From Prunella strophiata (taxonomy: Eukaryota > Chordata > Aves > Passeriformes > Prunellidae): a DNA stretch of 64,000 bases. Both the position numbers and the translations under genes were made by a program. This document shows, in pieces, positions 37,250 to 49,936 of this stretch. The notes under the pieces were generated by a model, which had not been told where the DNA came from, searched no databases, and worked only from the letters and a program-made list of their open reading frames with translations. How positions within the stretch are numbered: the first letter of the stretch is position 1; every line of letters begins with the position of its first letter. The DNA is taken from assembly GCA_036583965.1 (NCBI GenBank), contig JAZBQD010000018.1, positions 15,602,867 through 15,666,866 on the forward strand, given 5' to 3'.

Positions 37250-38772
37250 GTTCATGGAATGATCACAGAAATTGGAATCTCCCCAGGAATAACATGTGAC
37301 CATTACCCCTCACCTTTTCCATGCAACTCCTTGTAAAAAGAAGTCTCCATCTTTATAGGCACCCTTTAAATACCGGAACATGGTGATATAAGGAACCCTT
37401 AAGTCTTCTTTTCTCAGTGCTGAACAAACCCGTCTCTCTCAGTCTTTCCTCATATGGCAGCCTTCCCAGTCCTTTGATCATCTTTGTGGCCCTTCTCTGG
37501 ACCCCTTCCAGCTTGTCTACATATTTTTGTATTGCAAGGACCAAAACTGAACACAGTGTTCCAGGTGTGGCCTAACAAGCAATGAGTAGAACTGGATAAT
37601 AATCCTTTATTTCTGCTGGTGGTGCCCTTGTTGGTGCATCCCACCATCCCGTTGGATCTCTGCCACAGCAGCACTGTTTGCTCATACTGAGCTTGTTGTC
37701 CACCAGGACCCCTTGGGCCCTTTCCCCAGAGCTGCTTCCCACCAGGCAGATCACAGCCTGTGCTGCACGCCTGAATTATGGTTTTTTTCAAGGTGCAAGA
37801 CCTTACACTTGGCCTTGTTGAGCTTCATAAGGTTCAGGCAGCCCACTCTTCCAGCCTGTCCAGGTCTTCCCCTTCCACAGGGTAGTGTCCCCTTCCCCTC
37901 TCGCTTTGGAATCACTGGAAAACCTCACCAGGGTGCACTTGGTCCCATCATGCTCATCACTTGTGGGGATATTAAACAGTTTTGGGCCCAGTATCGATCC
38001 CTGCTGGACCCCACTTGTGACAGGTCACCAGCCTGAAGAGGAGCTGTTTACTGGCACCCCCTGGGTGCTTCCTGCCAGCCAGTTCCCCCCCCATGGCACA
38101 GGCCACTTGTCTAGACCATATTGTGTCTGTTTATCCAGGAGGAGGCTGTGGGAAGCCATATGGAAGTCCCTGAAGAAATCCAGGAAAACAATGTCCAACC
38201 GCCTGCCCCACTTGGACTGAGGAGTTCCTTTGCCACAGAAGGTGATCAGCTCTGTCAAGCACTGATTTGCCCTTGGTGAATCCATCCTGGCTCTTCCCAA
38301 TCCCCTGCTTCAGTGTATCTTGTGATAGCTCCAAGGAGGATTCCTTTGGTAACTTTCCCAGGAACTGAAGTATCACTGAGGGGCCTGTAATCTCCTGGAT
38401 CCTCTGTTAAGCCCTTCTTGTATATCCTGGGTGAGTTAAGCTTTCTTGCAGCCTTCTCTGATGTCCCCTGATTTCAAAGATTAGGGAGAGCAGACTCACA
38501 ATGAAACCATCCAGCTCTCTCAACACCCTCAAATAGATATTGTCAAGGCCCATTGATCTGTGGGGCCAAGCTCCTGAAACAGTTCACACCAGCTTTTCCT
38601 CCCCTGACAGCAGTGGGTTTGTGTTTGCACCAATCTGGATCCTTGTTCCCAAGCCAAGGACCCAGCAGTGCTGGCGAGATGGAGGTGAAGAGAGTGTTGG
38701 GAACTTTTCAGTGTTGTTGGTGACTAGTTCACCTCTCCTGTTTAACAGCAAGCCAGTGATGTAAGTATTCAA
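37250..38772 (-). mobile_element. Degraded CR1 LINE, reverse-transcriptase fragment
   Basis: Read on minus, this is a 5'-truncated CR1 retrotransposon covering the downstream two thirds of its ORF2 and the 3' non-coding end. CR1-like segments appear in order: LLNRRGELVT (near 38760), FTKGKSVLD-type residues (about 38275), VFLDFFRDF at the palm motif A position (about 38195-38165), YGLDKW (about 38120), GPKLFNI (about 37990), and the C-terminal KLEGVQRRATKMIKGLGRLP (about 37510) with EKRRLKG. Motif C, normally a pair of aspartates, reads FSSD at 37911-37922, so one catalytic aspartate is lost. Frameshifts and stops break it into pieces: the element is dead. The 3' end near 37250-37275 keeps a degenerate CR1-type end. 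Confidence 0.93.
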
Positions 38773-38774
38773 CA

Positions 38775-41700
38775 GTCAGCCACTCTCCAGAGTCAGATGT
38801 TGGCTGACACCATGCATGGAAAGACGAGTGGAAATATTGGAACACAGCTGCCAAGATTTAGAGTTCACTACTGAACTCGCAATGAGGTTGCTACTGCCAA
38901 GGCCCTGCAGACAGCTGAACCACATCACAGCAAATATGCACCATTTTCCATTTGAATCGCTGAGGATAAACCTCTCTGTCCTCCTGAGAAAATTTCTTTC
39001 TGAACATCCACCTAAATCAGAGGATGGTGGTCCCATATAGTAGTGGGTGAGACTACAAGATCAATTAGGTTGGAAGCCAACCTGTAAGACTACTGCATAT
39101 TTTGGTCAAAAGCACATGAGCAAGAACGATAGCACTGGAAAGCAGTGGTTCGTTTTTAACTGTTTCAGACAAAATTCCAAGGCTTTGTGCTGTAGGGTTC
39201 CTTTATTACAAATCAGGTTTAGCCTTAATCCTCTCTGTTACTGTACCTAAGTGAATCACTTAAGAAACCCAGGAAAAAGTGCCACAAACCTGCAGAGTCC
39301 CTGGGTCCACTTGCTCTCCCCAGGGCTCAGAGGAGCAGAGTCTGGATGCAAGTCATCACTGCCTAGATAAGTCACTGCTCCCAGTCAAAATTATGCTAGC
39401 AATAACCTCCTATCTTTCCTACAGTTCATAAAAAAGGCAAAAATTCTCCTTCTGTTGCCTTTGTTGCCTCACAATTCTGCTTCTCCGTGGCACCAGGGAA
39501 TATTTAGAGCAGTATTTTGTAAACAGCACGTGTTCCAGTGGCTGGCGCAGCACTGGCCACAGCACTGTGGGGCTGCGTTCCTCACATTTTTGGACACTGG
39601 TGGACACCAGGGCCGCCTGGGCAGGGAGCAGCTGTGTGTGTAGGTGGGCAGGGAACAAGGGGAGGGACAGCAAGATGGGAAATGCAGCAACTTTGCAGCT
39701 TGCAAATGCCATGGTCCTGACTGGAGCTCCCTGAATCCAGACTGTTCCACAAGTTTTCCTTTCGTGCCAGCTGGCTGAGGTGAGGGAAGCTGTTTTGCCA
39801 GACATTTTACTTTCTTCCCGAGTACCATGACCAGCAATAAATTAAATTTCTTAACTGACAAAACCGACTGCTTCGTGATTTCTGCTCTGCCTCTAAGGTT
39901 TGGGATCTGCCACTTCAAGTGTCTGCTTCACATCCCACTGAAAAGATTCTTCCTTATTCCTAGAGAGACTGCAACTTTGCACACTGGGATAATTTTTAAT
40001 ACTTCATGTGACTTCAGAACAAAATCCTTTTCTTCACGGTGCGTGCTTAAATGGGATTTGAGCCTCTACTTCACTTTTAGTACTTTATGGCAGGAACGTT
40101 TTCAGAGGTGCCAGCTAGGCTACACCCATGCAAAATGGGAGTAACACCCAGAAATGTGAATTAAGGATCATATACTATTGTAAATTTGGCTGTTGAGCAT
40201 ATCCCTTGTGTTTTATGACATGTGTTTAACAATATGACCACAAATATATTAAAGAAGGAGGTATGGAGGAAGACAACTATGCAGTGTTGGTACTTGCAGA
40301 ACACTACAAGGGGAATCTTTGAAGTATCCATAAATCCCCAACTGCCTAGGGAATTCAGTATGACAAGAACACTTGGGTTTCTTTGTTGAAAATGCCTGGA
40401 AAATGTGAGGATGTCCAGATTTGGATCTGCCCTCCACTTTATCAGCAAGTCTCCTGCTGTCAATAAAATAATCTCTGCTGAAAGCAAAGCTGTCAGCTTG
40501 TCCCTCAACATTACTAAAGGCAGCATTACAGCGATAAGCACTACTAGACAGCCTCCGGAGAGGCTGAACTGTCCTTTCAGTTACTCTGCTGGATAAAATT
40601 GCTGTACACATCTCATGGACAGGTGAAAAGTCAGTCACACACACAACCATAACAGCAAAGAGGACATTCCAATCACAGAAATTATTTCCTCTGTGATACA
40701 GATGCAGCATCTGGTCTTGCATATTCCAGCACAAGAATAAATCTTCCAGAGCACTTTCCTCCATTTCCTTCCAACTTCACTGCAGTCCAAATACAGTTCA
40801 GCTGATATGTAAGAAATTAGTCTTTCTCCACTATGTTTGTGTATTTCAGCTCGGAATTGGTTATATTCGTGCAGCCCTCAGGGATGCCCAAATAACTCTG
40901 AATGTCATGCTGAGATCTTCTCATGGAAGCTTCTGTCAGCTGTACCATGCAAAGGGCTCTCAGCTGCACACTACTTAACTTGCCCAATTACATTTTTGGC
41001 TGCTGTTCTGCCTTGCAGCTTAGAGAGACCCTCTCCAAGAGCTAGGTCACAAGAAAAATTGCCAAAATATGCTGTTTTTCAAATAACCTATTTCTAAGGG
41101 GAATAGGAGATAGGAGAAACATTATATAGCAGGTCTGGAAGAAAACATCAGAAAAAAAATTACTGTGAAATAGTAATCCATAAGGACAACATCTTTTCTA
41201 TCTTCCCCTTATATCTGGTTGTTACATTTGGAATGAACAGGTTCATAAACACAGATGTATCCACAAATTGCCCTTCAGATATTAACTCCCTTTCAGTTTT
41301 GATGCTGGAAAAGTATGGTGTTTGTGTGATGCATCTGTCTGCTTGACATAAGCAAACACCAGCTGTTATTTCCTTGGTTTACGAAAAGAAGGAGTAAATA
41401 AAAATTTATTAATTAAACATGGAATTCAGAAAGCTCAGATGTGGATTCAAGACTTATTACACAATCATGTCAACTTTCAGTCAAGGAGAGCACATGGGAC
41501 CTGTGTCTCCCTCTAGATCACAGTGAAATGCTGGTGACAGCAACATCTTGGTTTCAAATCCAGAGAGGAAGTCAAAAAATAAGCAGAGGTCCTGAAGGTG
41601 AACATGGTTTTGAGGTTTCACCATGGAAAACAACCCTCCACATGAGCCAGAAAAGCACATTATTTGCTCTTACATGGCAAATAAAACTTCTCAAACTCTA

Positions 41701-41810
41701 AGCCTTTGAGAAACAGACAGCAGCACATCCTCTGGGTTTGTTTCCCAGCAATTTTTCCAACAGCTCAGTGACATGTGCACCAGGGTGGTACAGTTCATCT
41801 GCAGTATCAG
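38775..41810. other. Non-coding block with one long minus frame
   Basis: No recognisable gene is seen. On minus, 40249-40764 is open for 171 codons from an ATG (MEESALEDLF start), the longest single frame on that strand. No known domain, splice framework, poly(A) tail or target-site duplication accompanies it, and a frame of this length can arise by chance in 64 kb. A minus AATAAA at 41405-41410 could serve the terminal-exon candidate at 41811-42064. Confidence 0.45.
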
Positions 41811-42064
41811 TTATGAATCCAGCTCTTTAAAGCTGTTCTCCTCCTGGGTCATCAGTTCAAACACAGCCCTGGTCTGAGATGATTGAAACTTGCCATAGCC
41901 TGACACCTGTAAATCAGCTCCAATGAAATGAGACTCTGGCTTCACTCCCATGGTTGCTGGAGAAGCATCACAATAAAAATGACTGTAATCAGCAGCACCT
42001 CTGATACCCAGCTCAATAAAAGAGGCTTTGTCTTTATAGATCATCTGTGGAACCTTCAAAGATC
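41811..42064 (-). other. Candidate terminal coding exon with stop codon
   Basis: On minus, an acceptor-like TTTTTTGTAG ends just before 42064. Two bases are followed by 83 codons ending in TAA at 41811-41813; they begin LKVPQMIYKDKASFIELGIR after one Ser codon and end EENSFKELDS. Composition is varied and protein-like, with no low complexity. An AATAAA about 400 bases further on (41405-41410) would fit a 3'UTR. I do not recognise the family, and no convincing preceding exon was found. If real, it would end a gene lying to the right, separate from the one driven by the CpG island. A chance frame is an equally fair reading. Confidence 0.25.
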
Positions 42065-42757
42065 CTACAAAAAACTGACTTATAGCTCTAATTTATAAAA
42101 TATTAGTAATACACAAATCACACATATGGACTCCAGTAGTTTTCCTACATTACAGCATCTATTCCAAGAGAGACCTGTCTGATCCTCTGTAACTTGGGCT
42201 CTGTCAGGAATCCCTGTTCCTTTCCATAAGTTAATGTTTACTCCAAAGGTCCTGGGAGAGGATAGCAAGGACAGGGCAAGAATTAGCTATGCACCACCAT
42301 TTCCCAACTCACACACAGAGAGCCACATCAGCTACAACTTGGCAGCTAGGATCAGTATATTATTCCAAAAACACAGACTCAACAGCAAGCTGGAAGGTAA
42401 AGATAAGTTTCTGGGCTTTGCATTGCTCTAACTCTGAGAAAGGGTCAAGGGAGAACACAGGAAGAAGGCAGAAATCTTGCTTCTGTCCACAGAGGCTTTT
42501 GTGCAGTTCTTAAGCTGAGAGAAAAGAAGAGTAGTGAAAACTCATTTTCCATATCCCACAAAGGTAAGTCCTAAAATAATAAATGTCTACTAGGTATAAC
42601 TGTTGTCTTCCAGGGACCAAGACAAAAGAATAGTTTTTCCTATGGCTAATGCTAATAAAATGTATTTGAGAAGGCACTTAGATAAACATATTATTATTCC
42701 TCTAGGCTGCACTAAGCAAGTAAGTATCTCTATCCCTTTTCATAAACAGCAAAATGA
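42065..42757. other. Non-coding interval
   Basis: No recognisable gene or repeat is seen. A plus donor (AAAG|GTAAGT near 42563) follows an open frame preceded by an acceptor-like TTCTGTCCACAG near 42492, but the interval is short and unsupported. Confidence 0.5.
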
Positions 42758-42832
42758 ATATATCATATAATAGTTTGGAAGAGACCTTAAAGATCAACTA
42801 GTTCAAATTCCCCTGCCACGGGCAGAGACACA
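42758..42832 (-). mobile_element. Short CR1 LINE 3'-end fragment
   Basis: In plus orientation this reads a 'tagtttggaagagacc' segment, then 'ttaaagatcaactagttcaa', then 'ccctgccacgggcagagaca', which is the reverse complement of the CR1 3' non-coding end. About 75 bases are recognisable and they are diverged, so the insertion is old. Confidence 0.8.
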
Positions 42833-42839
42833 AGGGTGC

Positions 42840-45800
42840 CAAGGTGGCTCAGAGTGGTATCCCTCCCCTGGACTTGCTCCTGTGCTGGGGACCAAAGAGC
42901 TGAATATGTAATGGGGCAACAGTGAAATATCTAAAACAGACCTGAGAGAGGCAGCTCCAGGAACAGAAATGTAGTGTTCCCTGTTTGTTGCCACTACTCA
43001 CTCCATCAGTAACAAGGCTAAAAATAAATTACAGATTTGCTTTTCCCAGGGTAGAGGTGCCCTCAGCAGATACCCCCTGTTCTGAAGTGATAGCAGGGTG
43101 TAGCCATGACCTTATTTCCAATTTGGCTTGCTCAGCTGCAGTATGGAATCCTGGAATCTACCACTCCAAACAGTCTCCTACCTGAGCAGCCCATTTTTGC
43201 TGGCTGTTGGAGATGAGCTGTTACACTCACTGCACAACTTTTGGCAGCTACTAAAAAACCCTTAATTTCTTGGTCAGTCCAGGCTAGAGAAGAAACAAGT
43301 CATGAGTATCTTCCAAAGGGCAGGATCAAAACGTGCTGAGAGCAGAGCCCTGTCAGAAAACATCTAGGCTTGCTGCCAGCACTTCATGAAGGATCTATAT
43401 TACACCCAAACAGAGGCTTGGGGATAGATTCACTGCTCCAGTGATATTTATGAGCTTTTTACTTTGACAGGGCTCATTAAAGCATTCCCCCATGCCGTGC
43501 TCCCCTGACCTGTGCAGCAGGTTCACTGCAATCCTGATGTCTGTGAAATACAAGATGCAGTTTTGCCTCATGCTCTGGGAAACAAGAACATGATTTTTTA
43601 GACTGTAATTACTACCCCTATACCAATCCAATATAGTTCCATGGTCTTACACTGTTATATGACCTTTTCCTATACTTCCTACAATTGCACACTTTCCAAA
43701 GGAGATAAAGCACATTTGGTTTTCCCTTTACAAACACATCATCGTTAGGGAGCACTAAGAAATTAAACACCCTGATGCATGCTACACCCTAAATGTATCT
43801 GTGTACAATTAGAAGCATGTTGGGAACTTTGAGGAGCTAAGCCAAATCAACCCCAGGACCATTCTCCCCAAGTGAAACACATGCACACAGAAAAACCACA
43901 AGCCTTGGCTCAGGTGGTCTATATGCATCTATACACTACACACTACCACACCAGGAGTCACAACTCTTCAGTAACATTTGGAAGCAGCCACTACTATTTA
44001 CTTAAGGATAAATAATCAAAATGTTTCCAACCAGTACAGTTGTAGAGCATCAGCCTTCAGACACAGTGTGACGCACAGGATATGTGATGTTCTGCAAAAA
44101 TCATTTAAATAACTTCAAGTGGAGGAAGAGGACTTCAAAAGCATACAGGAATTTCTCATTAATACTAAAAATGCAGCATGTTCCAAACTGCAGATGTGCA
44201 TTCACTATCAGAAGCATAAATATCCCATATTCTGTGTATCCTTCTCCCTGTTCCTTGGCTTTATACCTACATCTGGTAGCACGACTCCTTCGTTTGATAC
44301 CTGTATTGATTTCTCTTTAAAGCCTATCCAGACAAAATGTGTACACAGGCATGGTATTACAGCCAGACTAACAGCACTTAAATGTCCTTCCCCATACTAA
44401 ATGAGCTACAATCTGACATCATCAGGATTTGCAAACACACCTGTCTTAGCTGACATGCTTCCTTCAAACAGTGATTACACAAAAATGGGGATGAAAAACA
44501 GTGCAGGTCATGGGCAGTCAGCAAGCTTGTTGTCTCTTGGATAAAAGGTGGCTTAACTGGTGAAAGACAACCCTGCATCTTGTACTCCAAAGAAACTAGA
44601 ACAATAAAAACTGAAGTTCAAGTTAGAAAGTTTTCAAGTGTCGCTATTACAGCAGAGGGAGAGTCTGAAGCTGTTTTCCTGCACTCTACCCAGACCACTA
44701 GATTTTATCCACAGCCTCCCATGCAGTTGTTCAGACATTAAAACCCCTTCAAGTCCTGACAAATCCTTTCCTTTAGGTTCCTGAAACATGGGAGACAGCA
44801 TCCTCCAGCTAAAAAGGCAGAAAAGCAGCATTTAGCAGCAGTACTTTTAGCATCAGCTCATATGTTGCAGCAGAAAGATTATCTCACTCAAGATATTAAA
44901 GTATTGGCAGGTAAGTATTTACCTGAACTCCAACAGAGTTCACCAGATAATCAGTTTTGTATAAAGGGAAGCCCAGCTGAAGTAACACACCAGCCACACT
45001 CCACCTGCTATTTCAGCAGAAATCAACTGCTGCATGAAAAACTTGGATGAGCACGTTTCAAAAGCTTAAAGAAAATTGATTCTGGATTAAAATTATCAAC
45101 TGATTTCCCTCTTGGCCTTCCTGGGAATTGAACCTGTCTACACAATTAAGCTGTATAAAGATTTTCTCTGAAGCTATAAAAGCCTTTTATTTATAACAGC
45201 ATCTCATCATAATAAACACCCTGCTCCAATCTATTACAAGTTGAAGGGATGACAAATACTACAGTGTAAGCTGAATACACTCAGCACATTAGGCATCTAA
45301 AGCACTGCAAAATTTTACTTATCAATTTCCACCTTAATTAAGAGCAATCTTCTCTTGAACTGACTACTTTGTATGAACCCAGCGACACACTGCCAGCAGG
45401 GAACGAATCTGTGAACAGTGGGGGGATTTTAAGGCACATCTTAAAGGTTTCTTAGTCTGTAACCCATCCTGACTTATCTATTGACTGAAGTTTAGTTATG
45501 ATAAGTAAGTAATTTTTATGCTCCTGTTATCTGAAACCTACAGTAGAAATTGTAGCCAGGACTAGGTAGTAATGTGTTAGTAAAACCAGATCTAACTGCA
45601 AAACCAAAACTGTAAAACAGAAGTTATGCAGCTCAGAAGCGAGATGCTGCAATATACATCTTGTTACACATACTCAGAGCCTGACACCTTGCCTTAGGAA
45701 CCCCAGAGCTCTAGGTCAGTCTATCTTCCCAAAAATAACCAGGGCAGTGCTGAAAAATACCCTAAATCTAAGAATCTGCAGAGAGAATTGCAAATATAAC

Positions 45801-47720
45801 CCGCCCAGATGGCACAATGTTATCAAAGTTTAACATGTCAATCTGCTCATTTAATTAAAGCCTTTTCATCTCCATAGTTAATGGCAGGTCTGTACAGCAG
45901 AAATGGCACCAGAACAGATGTTAGCAAATTTGTCAAAGCTGCAGGATGATTGCTCTGGCTTTAGTGTCTTTTGGAGGACTACTCTATTTACATTCCTACT
46001 GATCTCTCATGTCAAATCTGGTAAATATTACCTCTCCTTTGGCTGCTCCTACAGGAAGGCATAGGCCAAGTTTCTTGGTTAAAGTCATCTGCTTTGAGAA
46101 AATACCATATAATTACAGGCAGCCTTTTTTAAGATTTCAGGGAAAAAACCTTTAATGATGGAAAACATGCCTCAATTTGAAATAGGCCTTCCTCCATATT
46201 TTCTTCTGTCTTATCTGTTCAGGATTCCCTTGACAAACCACAGTTGTGAGTTAAGACAGGAAAAATGTACTTGGAGAATGGTTTGGCCACTCAAGGGAAG
46301 TCCTGTACAAGGGAAGGTCTGTATCATAATCCACATTTTGGTGGCATCAAGAGTGTCCAGGGCAAATTTAAACCTGCAGGTGCACAGAAGAGTCTCACCG
46401 TGCATGCTGGCATCCAGAGGAACAGCCCATGGGATGGGTGATCCACCTGTACTGTGCAGAGCACATCTGGACAATGGAGGGCAGAGGAGCCAGCAAGCCT
46501 TTGGCCCAGGCACTGAACCACACTAATGAAACTTTGAAATGCTTGCATTACAAAAAGCAATCCAGTTACCAGTGAAGGCAAAGTAATTGCCTGCAATGTC
46601 AAAGGGAGGACACAGCTGTTTAAAGCAAATGTGACCCTACACACTCTGTTTGGAGTGTCATCCATGGAGCAGGTCATCTGAATTTTATAAGAAAATAGTA
46701 CATTTTGATGGGGTAATAGTTTATTTTCCAGTTAGGGAAGTTACACTTCCAAAGGCTATAATATGCAATGTATCAGAGTGAAGAGTTTGATCTCAAAATA
46801 CTGCTCAAAGAGCCAGAGGCACACAGGAATGCTGCAGGGTCAGCCACACAATGGAGAAGGGCAAAGGGCTTTCAAAAGAAACAGCAAGCACTGTCAACAG
46901 AGGCAGCATGCAGGAGTACAATCCTCTCTTACCAGAGATCTGCCTCTCTGAATAAAAACCACTCCAGGCTGAGCAAGCAAGCTTTCTCAATTTTGTGATT
47001 CTAAGCAAATGTCCTTTGAATCAAAAATGCTCCAAGATAATGAGAACAACTACAGTTTATGAAAGCAATATTAACAGAGATATTCCCTGTCTTCCACAGG
47101 AATTGCTCAGAGAGCTTTTCAAGCTCAGTTACCATCACTTCAGTTTATCAATATGCAAATTAGAGCAATTAGTCAGTAAGTGGCTCACTTGATCAAGTGC
47201 ATATTAAAAGATAATGAGAGGTTGAAAAACAACCTGGGTCCATGCTAAGGTGATTCACAAGCTGTAAATATAAAGTTATGCTTTATAGCACAAGAGAAGG
47301 TGCAAAAAGATGTGGATGAAAACTCAAAAGGAACTTAAGCATCTTTCAACATAGCTGATCCTGTGAAATTCACTTATGAAATTACTGTACAATTTTCCTG
47401 TTTCTTTTTACACCCTCCTGGGACCATACTTAGCTGGAAACCAGCAAATGCCAAATAATTTGATATTATTTAAACATTACTTACACAGAACTAGAAAGCG
47501 AGCAGCCTCCTTTTGAAGGTTCTCTCAGACTTGGGTTTTAAGACACTGCTTGTCATCAGAGCCTCCCTTTCCTTCAGCAGGCAGAGTTTGCCATGCCCAC
47601 AACACAAGGAGAGAGGATATGACCTAGTAGTTCATCCAAGGAAGCACACCATGGATGTGTTCAGGAGCTAGAAGGGCTTTCTTTTCAGCCCAGCAAAGTG
47701 CTTCATCTTGAGGGAGCATG
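42840..47720. other. Non-coding block
   Basis: No recognised gene is seen apart from the plus exon candidate at 44777-44910. The sub-interval at about 45800-45890 is A+T-rich with TTTAATTAAAG and similar TAAT-core motifs and could be a conserved non-coding element, but this cannot be judged without alignment. Confidence 0.5.
44777..44910 (+). other. Candidate coding exon, 134 bp
   Basis: A strong acceptor (AATCCTTTCCTTTAG) ends at 44776 and a strong donor, GGCAG|GTAAGT, follows 44910. After one base, 44 codons are open, beginning FLKHGRQHPPAKKAEKQHLA, continuing AVLLASAHMLQQKDYLTQDI, with one base left over. The frame stays open beyond the donor to a TGA after 45050, and upstream it meets a TGA just before the acceptor. 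It is the longest interval I found with strong signals at both ends. The Ala/Lys/Leu/Gln-rich peptide looks helical. No family is recognised. Confidence 0.3.
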
Positions 47721-47723
47721 GAG

Positions 47724-47896
47724 ATGAGCTGTGCACAGGCAGGTGGATTACAAGGCAAAAGAGCAGGACTAAAAGGCTGGTCCAGGAGAATCCAGGCTGG
47801 CTCTTTTGCCACCTGCCTGTGCACAGCTCATGTCCAGGCTCCTTTTAGTCTTTTGCCTTTAAAATGCAAAAGAGCAGAAGTAAAAGGCTGGTCCAG
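47724..47896. repeat. Nested inverted and direct repeat cluster
   Basis: A perfect 23-bp inverted repeat has arms at 47724-47746 (starts ATGAGCTGTGCACAGG) and 47809-47831. Inside it, GGCAAAAGAGC at 47754-47764 is complementary to 47800-47810. A third segment, 47841-47859, is the reverse complement of 47752-47776 apart from a 6-base deletion. A direct 31-bp copy of 47755-47785 lies at 47866-47896 with two mismatches. Transcribed RNA from this region could fold into a stable hairpin. The pattern suggests replication template switching; I see no transposon ends. Confidence 0.9.
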
Positions 47897-47899
47897 CCC

Positions 47900-49930
47900 T
47901 GCTCTGCCACCCTAAGGGAGCAATTCAGTGCTGGGGATGCACAAATCACATGTTACTCTGCCATCATGGATCCTCCAGTTGTGCCCTATAAACACAGTAT
48001 TTTTTTTTCCTGCTCAAAGGTAATGTCCTAAGGGCCAACATAAAGGGAATGAACACGGACTAAGTTCCCCAATGAATTAGGGACTGGCTGTTTGTGCATA
48101 ATTTCACCAGACGTACTCCTTTATTAAGCACTTATTCTTAGCTACTTTACAACAAAATCCCACTGTGCTCTGCTCTTAGAGAAGATGAAGTACCACTCTG
48201 CAGGAGAAAAGGAGGTAATGCTAAAATGTCCACATCTCTCTAAGAAAGTGGGTAAATTATTCCTTCATCTTCAAGTTTACTGAATGCATCTGTGTACTTC
48301 TGCCTCAGAAAACTACGACCCTGTGCAATCACTTATTTTCTACTTGCTTCTTAGCATAAATGTTTCATGAACCATAAATGTTTCAAGAAAAAGATAAATG
48401 GTGAGCAATTACAAATGTAATCTTGCCCCATTTTAATGTGGCATCTATTCGCACTTAGGGCAGATGGATCACCTGAAACTATTCATTTATATAGTGGCAT
48501 GGTAAATACCATGGGTACTGGGTAACAAGAACCCAGTTTTGCTCCCTGTAGAGCCTGTTGTTCCAAAAATATTCTTAAGTTATTATTTGTTTGCTAATTT
48601 AATAATAAAGATAATTCTAAGTAGATGTGTGCCCTGTTGTCCCAGCTTTGATCTAGGGGCAACCATCTGAATCAAAGTCTGTTAACAGAGAAATTACCCT
48701 TGCAGGGAAATAACTGAGCAGCAATTTCTTTGGATAATGTATAATAACTGGGGATAATCAAGGAAGATGTGAGTGTAGGGAAGCACATGTTACAGCATAT
48801 ACAGCTCTCCTCAAATGTAGCTGTAAGTAAAATGAACTGGAATTATTATTGCATTGTTTTGATCTTGTATAGAATATGCAAATGCCTTGTGGAAGGTTTT
48901 TTTTAGCATAGAACTATTGCTATAAAATAGCACTGGTATCTTCCCTCAAAACACTCCTGGGCCAGGCCCACAGTTACCAAGAATCTTAACTATCACCTGC
49001 TTTATGCTGGACAAGGGAAGGGAAGGAAATACAATACATTCAAAGGCTTTATGTCCATTTGTTTGGGGTTTTTTTTTACTATTTCAGTGAGTGTTAAGTA
49101 ATTTATATTACTAAGGAGCTTTTTTTCTTAATTGGAAACTCATTCAAACACTTTCTTTAACACTGGGAAAAAGATTTCCAATAAGGGTTTTAGAAAGCTC
49201 AAGTTGACCTCATTTACTTCAAGGGAGAAAAAAAGAAAAGGAGAAAAGTCAGTACAGGACAGGGTAACCTCTCAGGGACATCTTGTTTTACTTCTCAGAA
49301 TGAACAGGCACATCCCCACACCACTGAAAGAAGTCAGACCACTCTTCGTACGTTTTTTCTTTCTCTGGTACACATGCTCTGGAGGAGCAAGACATCTGCT
49401 GAACTTTGGGGTTTAGAGACTGCTCAGCTGTACAGTGATCTGATTATGCAGTCAACTCCTTTGGGAACCAGCAGGCTACTGAATTTTCAGTATATATCTA
49501 TATCTCTGTGTGTGTGCTGCAATGTGAACGTGCAGAAACAATCTCTGCAATTGCCATCCACTGCATTATTAAAATAGCCCCCAGCAAAGCTACTATTTCT
49601 ATTAAAAATAATGTCTGGTATGATTTAAAAAACCCACTGCAATATAACTGAGTTGTTCCCAATTTCTACTGTCACTTAAATTTGATTTTTTTCCAGTTTA
49701 GCCACTGGAGCTTGGTTGAGGCAGCCTGCTCCCTTACAGCATGCTGTCAGCACACTTGGGTTGTAGGAGCTGGTCACAAGAAATCCATAACTGTGGGACT
49801 TTTGAAAGGCCTACAGAGAGATATTTTTTGTTCATACAAAGTTTTGAATTTGTTGTTCTACTGCAATCAAAGTAACAAAACAGCAACTGTGTTTGATATG
49901 ACACTGCCCTTCCAATCTAAGCAAAAAAGC
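47900..49930. other. Non-coding block with one small duplication
   Basis: No gene or RNA is recognised. The 13-mer CATAAATGTTTCA occurs at 48355-48367 and 48373-48385, an 18-base-period duplication. Confidence 0.5.
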
Positions 49931-49936
49931 CTTCAG

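Noticed and set aside
37353..38300. Host genes suggested by reverse-transcriptase-like peptides
   Set aside because: They match CR1 ORF2 in order and orientation, with frameshifts and a broken motif C. It is a dead LINE copy.
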